From positions 1 to 26,990 of IMG/VR virus record IMGVR_UViG_3300025483_000058: 26,990 bases of DNA; one strand, given 5' to 3'. A program made the position numbers and the translations under genes. The notes beneath the pieces are model-generated. The model worked only from the letters and a program-made list of their open reading frames with translations. It was not told the origin of the DNA and did not search any database. Source of the DNA: a virus. Positions 1-5,426 of the stretch are shown in pieces; position 1 is the stretch's first letter, and the number at the start of each line of letters is the position of its first letter.

Positions 1-105
1 CCAAATGCCAATGATGTTAGTCTTATGTTCCTTAACATAATACGAGTAACCTTTTGGTGGTTGATGTGGGAAATCAGTTGGTAGTTCCTTGAATGGTTGA
101 GTCAT
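1..105 (-). CDS. Unknown phage protein, N-terminal part only
   Basis: The reading frame opens with ATG at 105 and runs off the left edge of the window without a stop, giving 35 residues that begin MTQPFKELPTDFPHQPPKGY. The visible part is rich in proline and aromatic residues and has no signal peptide or membrane segment. Its start lies inside the preceding small membrane-protein gene (32-base overlap, different frame), an arrangement common in compact phage genomes. No clear Shine-Dalgarno sequence precedes it. I recognise no domain and assign no function. It appears to be the last visible gene of the unit that starts with the nuclease/methyltransferase pair. Confidence 0.6.
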   Translation of the reverse strand, partial: MTQPFKELPTDFPHQPPKGYSYYVKEHKTNIIGIW

Positions 106-217
106 AGTAGTTCATCATCTTGTTATCACGATGAGCAAGGAACATCAAATAGGATGACATTGCGAAGATCGTGATAACAAATGCTAGCATGTATTGGATA
201 GCGTTAACCTTACTCAT
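74..217 (-). CDS. Small single-span membrane protein (47 aa)
   Basis: This short frame is MSKVNAIQYMLAFVITIFAM followed by about 27 polar residues (ending STIQGTTN). Residues 7-26 form one hydrophobic stretch typical of a single transmembrane helix, and the C-terminal tail carries charged and polar residues. Its ATG shares one base with the upstream gene's stop (TGATG), which suggests translational coupling, and GTAGG lies just upstream. Its own 3' end overlaps the next gene by 32 bases. Cyanophages carry many such tiny membrane proteins and most have no known role. I do not recognise the family. Confidence 0.6.
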   Translation of the reverse strand: MSKVNAIQYMLAFVITIFAMSSYLMFLAHRDNKMMNYYDSTIQGTTN

Positions 218-471
218 CAACCTACTGCCATTGGAGCGTACTCAGAGCGTGGCATCTGCTCTACGTTGTAACCAGTGACCTCAGCACCGTTAGCAATGCG
301 CTCAGACCACTCGTGACGTGCTGTGAGTGCTGTGACAGTGCTGTAAGACTTGAGACCGTTTGAGTTGAAGGTGACACGCTTCTGGAAACGCTTAACGATC
401 ACGCCGTCCTCTTCAGCGATGAATGCTTCAGGAAAGAAATCAACGGTGGTGACGAGTGTGGTGAGTTGCAT
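217..471 (-). CDS. Unknown phage protein (84 aa)
   Basis: An 84-residue soluble-looking protein starting MQLTTLVTTVDFFPEAF, with a mixed charged middle (EEDGVIVKRFQKRV) and a C-terminus rich in Met, Pro, Tyr and Ser. There is no membrane segment, cysteine or recognisable catalytic motif. It starts 24 bases after the methyltransferase stop, with GAGAGA upstream of its ATG, and ends in a TGATG overlap with the small membrane protein. It is therefore probably co-transcribed with the putative nuclease/methyltransferase pair. I cannot assign a function. A role linked to that pair, such as an inhibitor or control protein, is possible but nothing in the sequence shows it. Confidence 0.65.
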   Translation of the reverse strand: MQLTTLVTTVDFFPEAFIAEEDGVIVKRFQKRVTFNSNGLKSYSTVTALTARHEWSERIANGAEVTGYNVEQMPRSEYAPMAVG

Positions 472-482
472 TGGTGTCTCTC

Positions 483-497
483 GATTACTTTGTAATC
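483..497 (-). other. Small hairpin after the methyltransferase gene
   Basis: On the minus strand GATTAC-AAA-GTAATC forms a perfect 6-bp stem with a 3-base loop. It overlaps the methyltransferase stop codon and ends 11 bases before the next ATG. No T-run follows, so it is unlikely to terminate transcription. It may stabilise an mRNA end or affect translation of the next gene. Confidence 0.4.
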
Positions 498-1302
498 ATA
501 CATGCTCCAGGTGGTCCGTCACGCTAGGGTGTGCAGGTTCCTGAACTGGCACAGCAGCACGGATTCTCTCCGCAGCGATCTGATAATACTCTACATCGGA
601 CTCCATACCAATGAAATGACGATCCAGTACCACTGCAGCAACACCAGTAGAACCAGATCCCATGCAGTTATCCAGCACAGTGTCACCCTCATTAGAATAT
701 GTTTTGATCAACCACTCCATCAGTGGTACAGGTTTCTGTGTGGGATGCACCTGTTGCTGAGCACTGAAGTCGCGTGAGATGTTGAGAATAGACTTAGGAT
801 AGCGTGTTCCCTTGTTCTCAAACTCTTTACGTGGTTTCATACCATATCCATGATCATTCTTTCGTCCCACATATCCTTCAGGATTCTTACTCTTGCGAGC
901 ATATGGTTCTCCAACTTCCATCTGTGGGTTATATGTTCCACCTGCTTCTTTGTAGAAGATTAATATATTCTCATGCGTCTTCATTGGTCGCTTCTTTGCT
1001 AGTCCAGGACTACCACATTTGTTCTTGTTCCATACCAACTCATAGCGAAACCAATCTAACTTAGAGCAGATCAATTGTGCGGAGAATGGTTGTGATCCAA
1101 ACAGCACGATTACACCCTTGGGTTTCAATATGCGATCATATTGTGCCCACATAGTGTTAAAGTCCAAAACTTCATCCCACTTGATAGAAGTAGTTCCATA
1201 AGGGGGATCACAGCAGATAAGATCGATGGATTTATCCTGAATGTCATTCATCAATGAAAGACAGTCACCTTGATGTAACTCAAAGAGATTCATAGTCGTC
1301 AT
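496..1302 (-). CDS. DNA adenine-N6 methyltransferase (N6_N4_Mtase type)
   Basis: Transfers a methyl group from S-adenosylmethionine to DNA, most likely to adenine N6. The catalytic motif DPPY is at residues 32-35 (CCDPPYGTTSIKWDE). An HPTQKP motif lies at 186-191, and the AdoMet-binding motif DNCMGSGSTG at 211-220. The order, catalytic motif first and FxGxG-like motif near the C-terminus with the target-recognition region between, is the beta class (PF01555 family, CcrM-like layout). The length of 268 residues is typical. The ATG start gives MTTMNLFELHQGDCL; an alternative ATG lies three codons in. The gene overlaps the preceding putative PD-(D/E)xK nuclease gene by 23 bases, so the two are translationally linked. 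Solitary adenine methyltransferases are well known in cyanophages; a nuclease partner would be unusual. The target sequence cannot be read from the protein. Confidence 0.9.
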   Translation of the reverse strand: MTTMNLFELHQGDCLSLMNDIQDKSIDLICCDPPYGTTSIKWDEVLDFNTMWAQYDRILKPKGVIVLFGSQPFSAQLICSKLDWFRYELVWNKNKCGSPGLAKKRPMKTHENILIFYKEAGGTYNPQMEVGEPYARKSKNPEGYVGRKNDHGYGMKPRKEFENKGTRYPKSILNISRDFSAQQQVHPTQKPVPLMEWLIKTYSNEGDTVLDNCMGSGSTGVAAVVLDRHFIGMESDVEYYQIAAERIRAAVPVQEPAHPSVTDHLEHV

Positions 1303-1888
1303 GCTGTGCTAGTTTTTTGCGAACAGATTCTTTGTAACATTGTACCAGAAAGTCGTATGCTTGTCTATGAGTACGACTGACCGTAGTAGTGTTATGCTTC
1401 CAATTGATTTGGAATGGTAGATTGTTACCATTAGAGGTGATTCTGTTCAGACTCTTCAGTGAGGACAGATGAACTTCATTGGTATTCTTATTGATTGATA
1501 GGATATAATAGTCTCTATTGTTGTCAGTATCCTTAGCATCTTTCAGTCTATCTTGAAACTGCTTCCACTGATCTCTGCCCTTGATAGCTACATCTTCTTC
1601 ACTTAATGAGGTGAGTGCCCACAGAATAGCAGACTTAGAAGAAAAGTTATCAGCAGCATCATATCCAGAGGATTTGATGTTGAAGAAGTAACCAAAGATC
1701 TTGACATCCCACCAGCAACGCGGAGGTGGTTTGATGATATTCTCCTCACCATACTTCTCAATCAGCAGGTCAATGATAGTATCCTCATCATCGATACTAT
1801 TCACACGACCATCCTCATGACTCTCGCTGACAGCGATGACAATGCTGTTGAGATACTGGAGAACTTCAAGCAGTTTGGCAGGGAACAT
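1280..1888 (-). CDS. Putative PD-(D/E)xK restriction-type endonuclease (202 aa)
   Basis: A 202-residue protein whose core WWDVKIFGYFFNIKSS (residues 59-74) fits a PD-(D/E)xK nuclease: D61, then ten residues later N70-I71-K72 on a following beta strand. An acidic helix upstream (DEDTIIDLLIEKYG, E36) could supply another metal ligand. The stretch after it (YDAADNFSSKSAILWALT) resembles the segment after the active site in several type II restriction enzymes. The usual Glu before the Ile-Lys is Asn here, a known variation but a reason for caution. I chose ATG 1888; a longer TTG-initiated frame back to 1939 would begin inside the terminator and the -35 box. The gene overlaps the adenine methyltransferase gene by 23 bases. 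Together they look like a restriction-modification pair. The family assignment is inference from motif and context. Confidence 0.55.
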   Translation of the reverse strand: MFPAKLLEVLQYLNSIVIAVSESHEDGRVNSIDDEDTIIDLLIEKYGEENIIKPPPRCWWDVKIFGYFFNIKSSGYDAADNFSSKSAILWALTSLSEEDVAIKGRDQWKQFQDRLKDAKDTDNNRDYYILSINKNTNEVHLSSLKSLNRITSNGNNLPFQINWKHNTTTVSRTHRQAYDFLVQCYKESVRKKLAQHDDYESL

Positions 1889-1910
1889 AGTGTTTTGCTT
1901 TGATACAGAT

Positions 1911-1939
1911 AGTATGGCATGAAAAAAGGGCACCGTCAA
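1911..1939 (-). promoter_or_regulatory. Sigma70-like promoter for the nuclease/methyltransferase unit
   Basis: The -35 box TTGACG (1939-1934) and -10 box CATACT (1916-1911) are separated by exactly 17 bases and lie 22 bases upstream of the nuclease ATG. The -35 box is the loop of the terminator that ends the preceding gene set. Spacing and distance to the ATG match the promoters at 3460-3488 and 26899-26927, which supports it as a real early promoter read by the host RNA polymerase. Confidence 0.6.
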
Positions 1940-1945
1940 GTGCCC
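1922..1945 (-). terminator. Rho-independent terminator
   Basis: On the minus strand GGGCAC-TTGACG-GTGCCC (stem 1945-1940 with 1933-1928, 6 bp, 6-base loop) is followed at once by six T residues (1927-1922). It begins 12 bases after the stop codon of the gene ending at 1958 and closes that unit. The stem is GC-rich in an AT-rich setting. The loop carries the -35 box of the next promoter. Confidence 0.8.
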
Positions 1946-1957
1946 CTAACCAGTTCA

Positions 1958-2119
1958 TTAACTGTCACTAAAAATCGGAATGATATCCGTCTTAGCATGT
2001 ACTGTTTTGTTTATGTGCTGTTCCCATAAAGCGGCGTCTTCCAAATTGTAGAAGATCGCTTCTTGGCGGGATGTACTCTTTTTCTTCTTGTTCTTGATCC
2101 AAACGACAGCGTATTTCAT
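1958..2119 (-). CDS. Small unknown phage protein (53 aa)
   Basis: Starts MKYAVVWIKNKKKKSTSRQE and ends TKDIIPIFSDS-like (…AKTDIIPIFSDS). It has a short hydrophobic beta-like start followed by a lysine run and an amphipathic segment (FYNLEDAALWEQHI). An earlier ATG at 2152 in the same frame would add MSISSFIPPIG and has GGTGGGG nearby, so the start is uncertain. The gene overlaps the 3' end of the preceding 103-residue frame by 128 bases in another reading frame, which is long even for a phage. It is the last gene before the terminator at 1922-1945. I do not recognise its family. Confidence 0.55.
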   Translation of the reverse strand: MKYAVVWIKNKKKKSTSRQEAIFYNLEDAALWEQHINKTVHAKTDIIPIFSDS

Positions 2120-2303
2120 TCCAATTGGGGGGATAAACGATGAAATTGACATAGTGACGACCCCACCGTGAGTTTGCTGACTCAGGCAATGGGATGTCGA
2201 TAAAGCAAATACTAATATAGTATTCACTGATGAAGCTAATGTAACCTGTTGTGCCGCGATACTCTACAGGTTGGAGCAACTGAAAATCATTCTTGTTCAT
2301 CAA
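1992..2303 (-). CDS. Small unknown phage protein (103 aa as read)
   Basis: The N-terminal two thirds (MMNKNDFQLLQPVEYRGTTG onward, then SANSRWGRHYVNFIVYPPNWNEI) looks like a compact beta-rich phage protein. Residues after about 65 (RCRLDQEQEEKEYIPP and on) lie where a second frame, starting at 2119, is also open, and they are low in hydrophobic residues. The true product may therefore be shorter than the open frame, either through a frameshift or because the tail is simply the shadow of the overlapping gene. The start overlaps the end of the coiled-coil gene by 17 bases. No catalytic motif or known domain is visible. Confidence 0.6.
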   Translation of the reverse strand: MMNKNDFQLLQPVEYRGTTGYISFISEYYISICFIDIPLPESANSRWGRHYVNFIVYPPNWNEIRCRLDQEQEEKEYIPPRSDLLQFGRRRFMGTAHKQNSTC

Positions 2304-2484
2304 ACAATACCCGATCCTTATTCTCTGGAGGTGGAAGACGGAACATCTCCCTTAGATCATTTAGTTCGGATAATTGACGCTGCAATTGGTCAATTTGTGC
2401 CTGCAAGATCTGAAAGTTGTGATCATTGTTGTTCTGCATCATCAGAACATTGTCCATTGCTTTCTTAAAGTCTTCTTCAGTCAT
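2287..2484 (-). CDS. Small coiled-coil protein (65 aa)
   Basis: MTEEDFKKAMDNVLMMQNNN leads into a heptad-like helix (QILQAQIDQLQRQLSELNDL, residues 26-45), a good candidate coiled coil for oligomerisation or binding. The C-terminus is polar and acidic (PPPENKDRVLFDEQE). Its ATG overlaps the stop of the preceding gene as TGATG, a one-base coupling overlap, and its 3' end overlaps the next start by 17 bases. Function is unknown. It belongs to the run of small genes from 3437 to 1958. Confidence 0.7.
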   Translation of the reverse strand: MTEEDFKKAMDNVLMMQNNNDHNFQILQAQIDQLQRQLSELNDLREMFRLPPPENKDRVLFDEQE

Positions 2485-2738
2485 CAGTAGCGTTCAGGAA
2501 TACGGTGGTCTAGGTTGAGAGCAGTGTTGCCAGTCATAAGATCTCGAAGAGACATAGCACGACAATATGCTGTCTTGTGATATTCTATCACATCATCGAC
2601 GCCAGATAGCATCTCTTCATACGTTTGTCGTGCTGATACTTTACCATCTTGGAGGTAATCATCGATAGCATCTTGCATACGATCTTTGCGTTGCTCTTCA
2701 TAGGTCTTTTGAAGCAGTGGATTGATGTAGTTAGTCAT
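2484..2738 (-). CDS. Small unknown phage protein (84 aa)
   Basis: A mostly helical, charged protein beginning MTNYINPLLQKTYEEQRKDR and ending LNLDHRIPERY. The open frame extends upstream, but ATG 2738 is preferred: AGGA sits eight bases before it (2750-2747), and this ATG overlaps the preceding stop as ATGACTAA, leaving only an 8-base gene overlap. There is no membrane segment. Tyr and Asp/Glu-rich helices (MQDAIDDYLQDG, YEEMLSGVDDVIEY) suggest a small soluble binding protein, but I recognise no family. Confidence 0.7.
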   Translation of the reverse strand: MTNYINPLLQKTYEEQRKDRMQDAIDDYLQDGKVSARQTYEEMLSGVDDVIEYHKTAYCRAMSLRDLMTGNTALNLDHRIPERY

Positions 2739-2922
2739 TGTTGAATTCCTGGTTGCGTCGTTCGTCAAGGTAACGTAGAATGTCTTCACGCCATTCCATC
2801 AATTCATGATAACATGACTGATTATGAGCACAATGGCGCAGTTTGTGATCTGCTTTGAGAACAGACTCATAAAACAAACCCAGTGCATCCCTGCGTTTTT
2901 CATGCTTCTCTGGTGTGTTCAT
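2731..2922 (-). CDS. Small unknown phage protein (63 aa)
   Basis: MNTPEKHEKRRDALGLFYES is followed by a helical stretch with two cysteines and several histidines (HKLRHCAHNQSCYHE, residues 26-40), then ELMEWREDILRYLDERR. The H-x-x-H-C-x-H and later C/H residues could bind metal, but the spacing fits no zinc finger I know. It overlaps the next gene by eight bases. No clear promoter was found in the 68 bases upstream. Function unknown. Confidence 0.65.
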   Translation of the reverse strand: MNTPEKHEKRRDALGLFYESVLKADHKLRHCAHNQSCYHELMEWREDILRYLDERRNQEFNND

Positions 2923-2990
2923 AGTAGTTTAGTGTGGTTCAATGTATTTTAGATTGTTTTGTGAGGAGACCTGTACAATGTTAGACTTTT

Positions 2991-3137
2991 CTAATATCTC
3001 TCACCATCCCGTGCTTTAGCAGGACTGTGAGCAAGATCGACAAATGCCATTGCCAACTCAGAATAGTCATTTGGAACAGTAACAGCAAACAAACCTGTTG
3101 CTGCTACACATAAACACATCGTCCAGAGATGCCTCAT
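2991..3137 (-). CDS. Small secreted or membrane-anchored protein (48 aa)
   Basis: A short frame, MRHLWTMCLCVAATGLFAVT followed by 28 residues ending KARDGERY. Residues 1-21 look like a signal peptide or signal anchor: a basic start, a hydrophobic core and an Ala/Val/Thr region. The remaining segment (NDYSELAMAFVDLAHSPAKA) can form an amphipathic helix. It lies between the 90-residue gene upstream (27-base gap) and the 63-residue gene downstream. No good Shine-Dalgarno sequence is visible. The coherent hydrophobic start and its fit in the gene gap are the main support. Function is unknown. Confidence 0.6.
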   Translation of the reverse strand: MRHLWTMCLCVAATGLFAVTVPNDYSELAMAFVDLAHSPAKARDGERY

Positions 3138-3164
3138 GATGACTGGGAGATCACTACCCCACAA

Positions 3165-3437
3165 TTATATACCAGATGGACCCCATCCGTCGTTCTCGGG
3201 GACAGTATCATCATCGTCCACCTGATCGACAGATGCAATGTCGCACACAGGCACCTCATGATCACCACCAATCAAATACCAGTGCATCATCTGCCCGTGG
3301 TATTCAGGATGTGCTTTAAAACTTTCAGGATAGACACGCTTACCGATATAGCTTAGTTCGCTTTCTGGAATACTTTGATCACGTAACATTGCTTGCATTT
3401 GCAAGTGCATCAACTCGGGTTGCGTAGGAATTTTCAT
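3165..3437 (-). CDS. Unknown phage protein (90 aa)
   Basis: Starts MKIPTQPELMHLQMQAMLRD and ends with an acidic stretch (DQVDDDDTVPENDGWGPSGI). The middle holds HPEYHGQMMHWYLIGGDHEV, a hydrophobic patch rich in His, Tyr and Trp. The frame can be extended to a GTG at 3461, but that codon lies in the -10 region of the promoter at 3460-3488, so ATG 3437 is the likely start. It is the first gene of the small-gene run. The acidic tail is a common feature of DNA-mimic or protein-binding phage peptides, but that is only a possibility. Confidence 0.7.
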   Translation of the reverse strand: MKIPTQPELMHLQMQAMLRDQSIPESELSYIGKRVYPESFKAHPEYHGQMMHWYLIGGDHEVPVCDIASVDQVDDDDTVPENDGWGPSGI

Positions 3438-3449
3438 TGCGCTCTGCTG

Positions 3450-3461
3450 GTGTCTTGACAC
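3450..3461. promoter_or_regulatory. Short inverted repeat at the start of transcription
   Basis: GTGTC-TT-GACAC is a perfect 5-bp inverted repeat with a 2-base centre. It covers the downstream edge of the -10 box and the expected transcription start of the promoter at 3460-3488. Its position would suit a repressor or activator site, but no regulator is encoded nearby. Confidence 0.3.
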
Positions 3462-3488
3462 ACTAGCATGATGTCAGAGCACTGTCAA
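3460..3488 (-). promoter_or_regulatory. Sigma70-like promoter for the small-gene unit
   Basis: TTGACA (3488-3483, perfect -35) and TAGTGT (3465-3460) are separated by 17 bases, with TGC before the -10 as in an extended -10 element. The ATG of the 90-residue gene lies 22 bases downstream. The -35 box contains the TGA stop codon of the preceding oxygenase gene. Confidence 0.6.
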
Positions 3489-4105
3489 GACCATCTAGGA
3501 CCAACGATCCATCCAACTAGTGACTTTCTACATCCAGACTTGACTTTTCTCACTCTATGCATTGTTCTAGCATCAAAGACAATCATTCTACCTCTTGCCT
3601 TTGGAGCAGTCATTAATTTACCAGCATCCAAAAACTGTAACTCACCACCATCATAATCATCAGGACCAGACAGTTGCAATGAGAATGCTAACTTCCTCAC
3701 ATATTCATGCTCTACAAAGGATTCATTAGATGCGTGATTGTACTTAGAACTAGGAACAAGATTTGGAGTATATTCTGTATAGAGGTGTTGATCTGGATGC
3801 CAATGATAGAACTGACCCTCATTATACTCAGTATATTGAATCATTTCAGTATCATAAGACGTTATGTTGTATCTAAAGTTACGTCTATTTGCTGCTTGAA
3901 TCCAATACCAAAGCATTGGTCCAATCCAAACATCAGTTGGGATATAAGAAACCAATGAATCTCTTTGAGTACTAATATGTTGTACTTCACCATCTGGTCT
4001 GAATACAGCACCATCTTTGACAGGATAATCATGTCCTAATTTTATAATTTCATCAACTACCACATCAGGTAGTCTCGTATCAAATTCAACTGCAAATTCT
4101 GCCAT
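3485..4105 (-). CDS. 2-oxoglutarate/Fe(II) dioxygenase, prolyl-hydroxylase-like
   Basis: A 206-residue protein of the double-stranded beta-helix 2OG-Fe(II) family. The iron triad is H103, D105 (HWHPDQH) and H183 (DARTMHRV). R193 (GCRKSLVGW), ten residues after the distal histidine, is placed to bind the 2-oxoglutarate C5 carboxylate. A GGELQF turn at 153-158 precedes the core strands, as in P4Hc/PiuC-type enzymes. Such enzymes hydroxylate protein side chains or small molecules using oxygen and 2OG. It is the last of the run of six genes that begins at 7606, and its ATG overlaps the upstream stop as TAATG. The substrate is unknown; tail proteins are a reasonable guess from context. Confidence 0.85.
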   Translation of the reverse strand: MAEFAVEFDTRLPDVVVDEIIKLGHDYPVKDGAVFRPDGEVQHISTQRDSLVSYIPTDVWIGPMLWYWIQAANRRNFRYNITSYDTEMIQYTEYNEGQFYHWHPDQHLYTEYTPNLVPSSKYNHASNESFVEHEYVRKLAFSLQLSGPDDYDGGELQFLDAGKLMTAPKARGRMIVFDARTMHRVRKVKSGCRKSLVGWIVGPRWS

Positions 4106-4905
4106 TAAATGTCCTCAAAATCATATACACACATCGACTCAAATTCTACTCTTTCGATTGCTTTATCAACCCACAGATACTTCAATGTACCATGTTGCAT
4201 CCTAAGACAGTTATCGACAATGAAATCATAGTTCTCTTGAGTGATGATCTCATCATTTAACAATACATCATAGAACTCTCTCTTTTTACTGAGATAATGT
4301 CTCTCATCTCTTCCCATTGCAACATCAGAATTGGTTATTTGATATGGTGTGTTGTCATGGATGTGAATTGAAAATCTATTGGTATCTGTTAGATCAAACC
4401 ACCACTTTGCATGGAAGAATCCAAAGTGGTTAGTAACAGATTTTCTAATCTTTTCGAAGTTTTCATAATCTGCAAACTCTTCCATGTGTTCGAGTTCCTT
4501 CGTTCCCATACCCATACTCAAATACTTTGGAGTGCCATCGGGAAGAAAATAGACACTGTTACCTGCCATCTTAACACCTTTGTCACGCAATGATACTAAC
4601 GCTACAGGTTCTGTGCTCATGTTGAGGATTTCTCTCACTCTAGAGTCATATTCAAATGCAGCAAAAGAAAGTTCATAACCATATACTTGCTCTAAGTCTG
4701 GAGTATAAAACTTCTTTATACCATCAATTTGTTTCCTAGCAATATGAACAATCCCCTCCAACTGCTTCATTGTTTCCAAACAAGCGTCTGGAACAGATTC
4801 ATTTGTCATAGAAATGTATCTGTAGGGCGTCATCTTGGCATAAGAAATCTTCTCCTGTGTTTCTAAATTGAAGATATTAAACCCTCTATGATAATCTTTC
4901 TGCAT
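4105..4905 (-). CDS. Unknown protein within the oxygenase cluster (266 aa)
   Basis: I do not recognise this protein. It begins MQKDYHRGFNIFNLETQEKI and is soluble, with no signal or membrane segment. A striking stretch at 160-184 (HFGFFHAKWWFDL and FSIHIHDNTPY) is rich in aromatic residues and histidines, including H181-I-H183-D184. That arrangement could bind metal, but it lacks the distal His and Arg pattern of the neighbouring oxygenases. GGAG lies upstream of the ATG. Its stop shares a base with the next oxygenase start, and it follows another oxygenase after two bases. Tight packing between 2OG enzymes suggests a partner, substrate adaptor or second enzyme in the same process. Confidence 0.75.
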   Translation of the reverse strand: MQKDYHRGFNIFNLETQEKISYAKMTPYRYISMTNESVPDACLETMKQLEGIVHIARKQIDGIKKFYTPDLEQVYGYELSFAAFEYDSRVREILNMSTEPVALVSLRDKGVKMAGNSVYFLPDGTPKYLSMGMGTKELEHMEEFADYENFEKIRKSVTNHFGFFHAKWWFDLTDTNRFSIHIHDNTPYQITNSDVAMGRDERHYLSKKREFYDVLLNDEIITQENYDFIVDNCLRMQHGTLKYLWVDKAIERVEFESMCVYDFEDI

Positions 4906-4907
4906 TG

Positions 4908-5426
4908 TTATACTAGCTCCAGTTTCCAGGCTACAGTCTTTCGCAATCCGCCAAATGTTCTTGTAGGTTCTTCAGCAAAGTGTTTGATTTGACCAGGGAA
5001 ATATACTGCTTTATTTATTTCTGGGGTGACCCATACTGGTCCATTGTCAAATATGAAACATGTCTTACCATTCCATCTAACATCCCATGCACCATTAGCA
5101 TACCACAAGAAAGTTCTTGCCCTTTCATCATATCCATCTTCATGTGGTTGCCCACCCAATCCATATGTCTGACCGTTAGCATAAACTGATAACACTTTAA
5201 AATCATCACCAGTTGCTTCACGTATTGGTTGAACTAAAGTTTCTGCAAAGAGTTTATCTCTTCCAAGTTGCATTATCCAAAATGGTGGAGCATTTGTGTT
5301 ACCCGATCCAGTAACATGTCCATATCTCCACAGTGGTCTTTCTAAAAAAACATTAATAGATTCACGGTGCTCTTCAGAAAATACATTTCTAAAAATACGA
5401 ATATTATCTGAACTAAAATTGTGCAT
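4908..5426 (-). CDS. 2-oxoglutarate/Fe(II) dioxygenase
   Basis: A 172-residue 2OG-Fe(II) oxygenase. HxD is at H95-D97 (GGQPHEDGYD), the distal histidine is H149 (PGQIKHFAEEP), and R162 (LRKTVAWKL) is the likely 2OG-binding arginine, 13 residues later. The sequence FLWYANGAWDVRWNGKT and the edge strands are typical of small phage and bacterial family members that keep little beyond the jelly-roll core. It overlaps the previous oxygenase gene by 14 bases and the next gene follows after two bases, so all are probably translated from one late mRNA. The substrate is unknown. Confidence 0.85.
   Translation of the reverse strand: MHNFSSDNIRIFRNVFSEEHRESINVFLERPLWRYGHVTGSGNTNAPPFWIMQLGRDKLFAETLVQPIREATGDDFKVLSVYANGQTYGLGGQPHEDGYDERARTFLWYANGAWDVRWNGKTCFIFDNGPVWVTPEINKAVYFPGQIKHFAEEPTRTFGGLRKTVAWKLELV

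Noticed and set aside
483-497. Hairpin after the methyltransferase as a terminator
   Set aside because: The stem is only 6 bp and AT-rich, with no T-run on the transcribed strand; the next gene follows closely.
1889-1939. Longer nuclease start at TTG 1939
   Set aside because: It would start translation within the terminator loop and -35 box, upstream of the predicted transcript start. ATG 1888 fits better.
2923-2990. Possible promoter before the 63-residue gene (TAAAAT at 2951-2946)
   Set aside because: The -35 position reads ACAGGT, a poor match. The gene is probably transcribed from the 3460-3488 promoter.
5043-5049. TTGACA on the minus strand inside the 172-residue oxygenase gene
   Set aside because: It is internal to coding sequence with no suitable -10 and no gene start following it.
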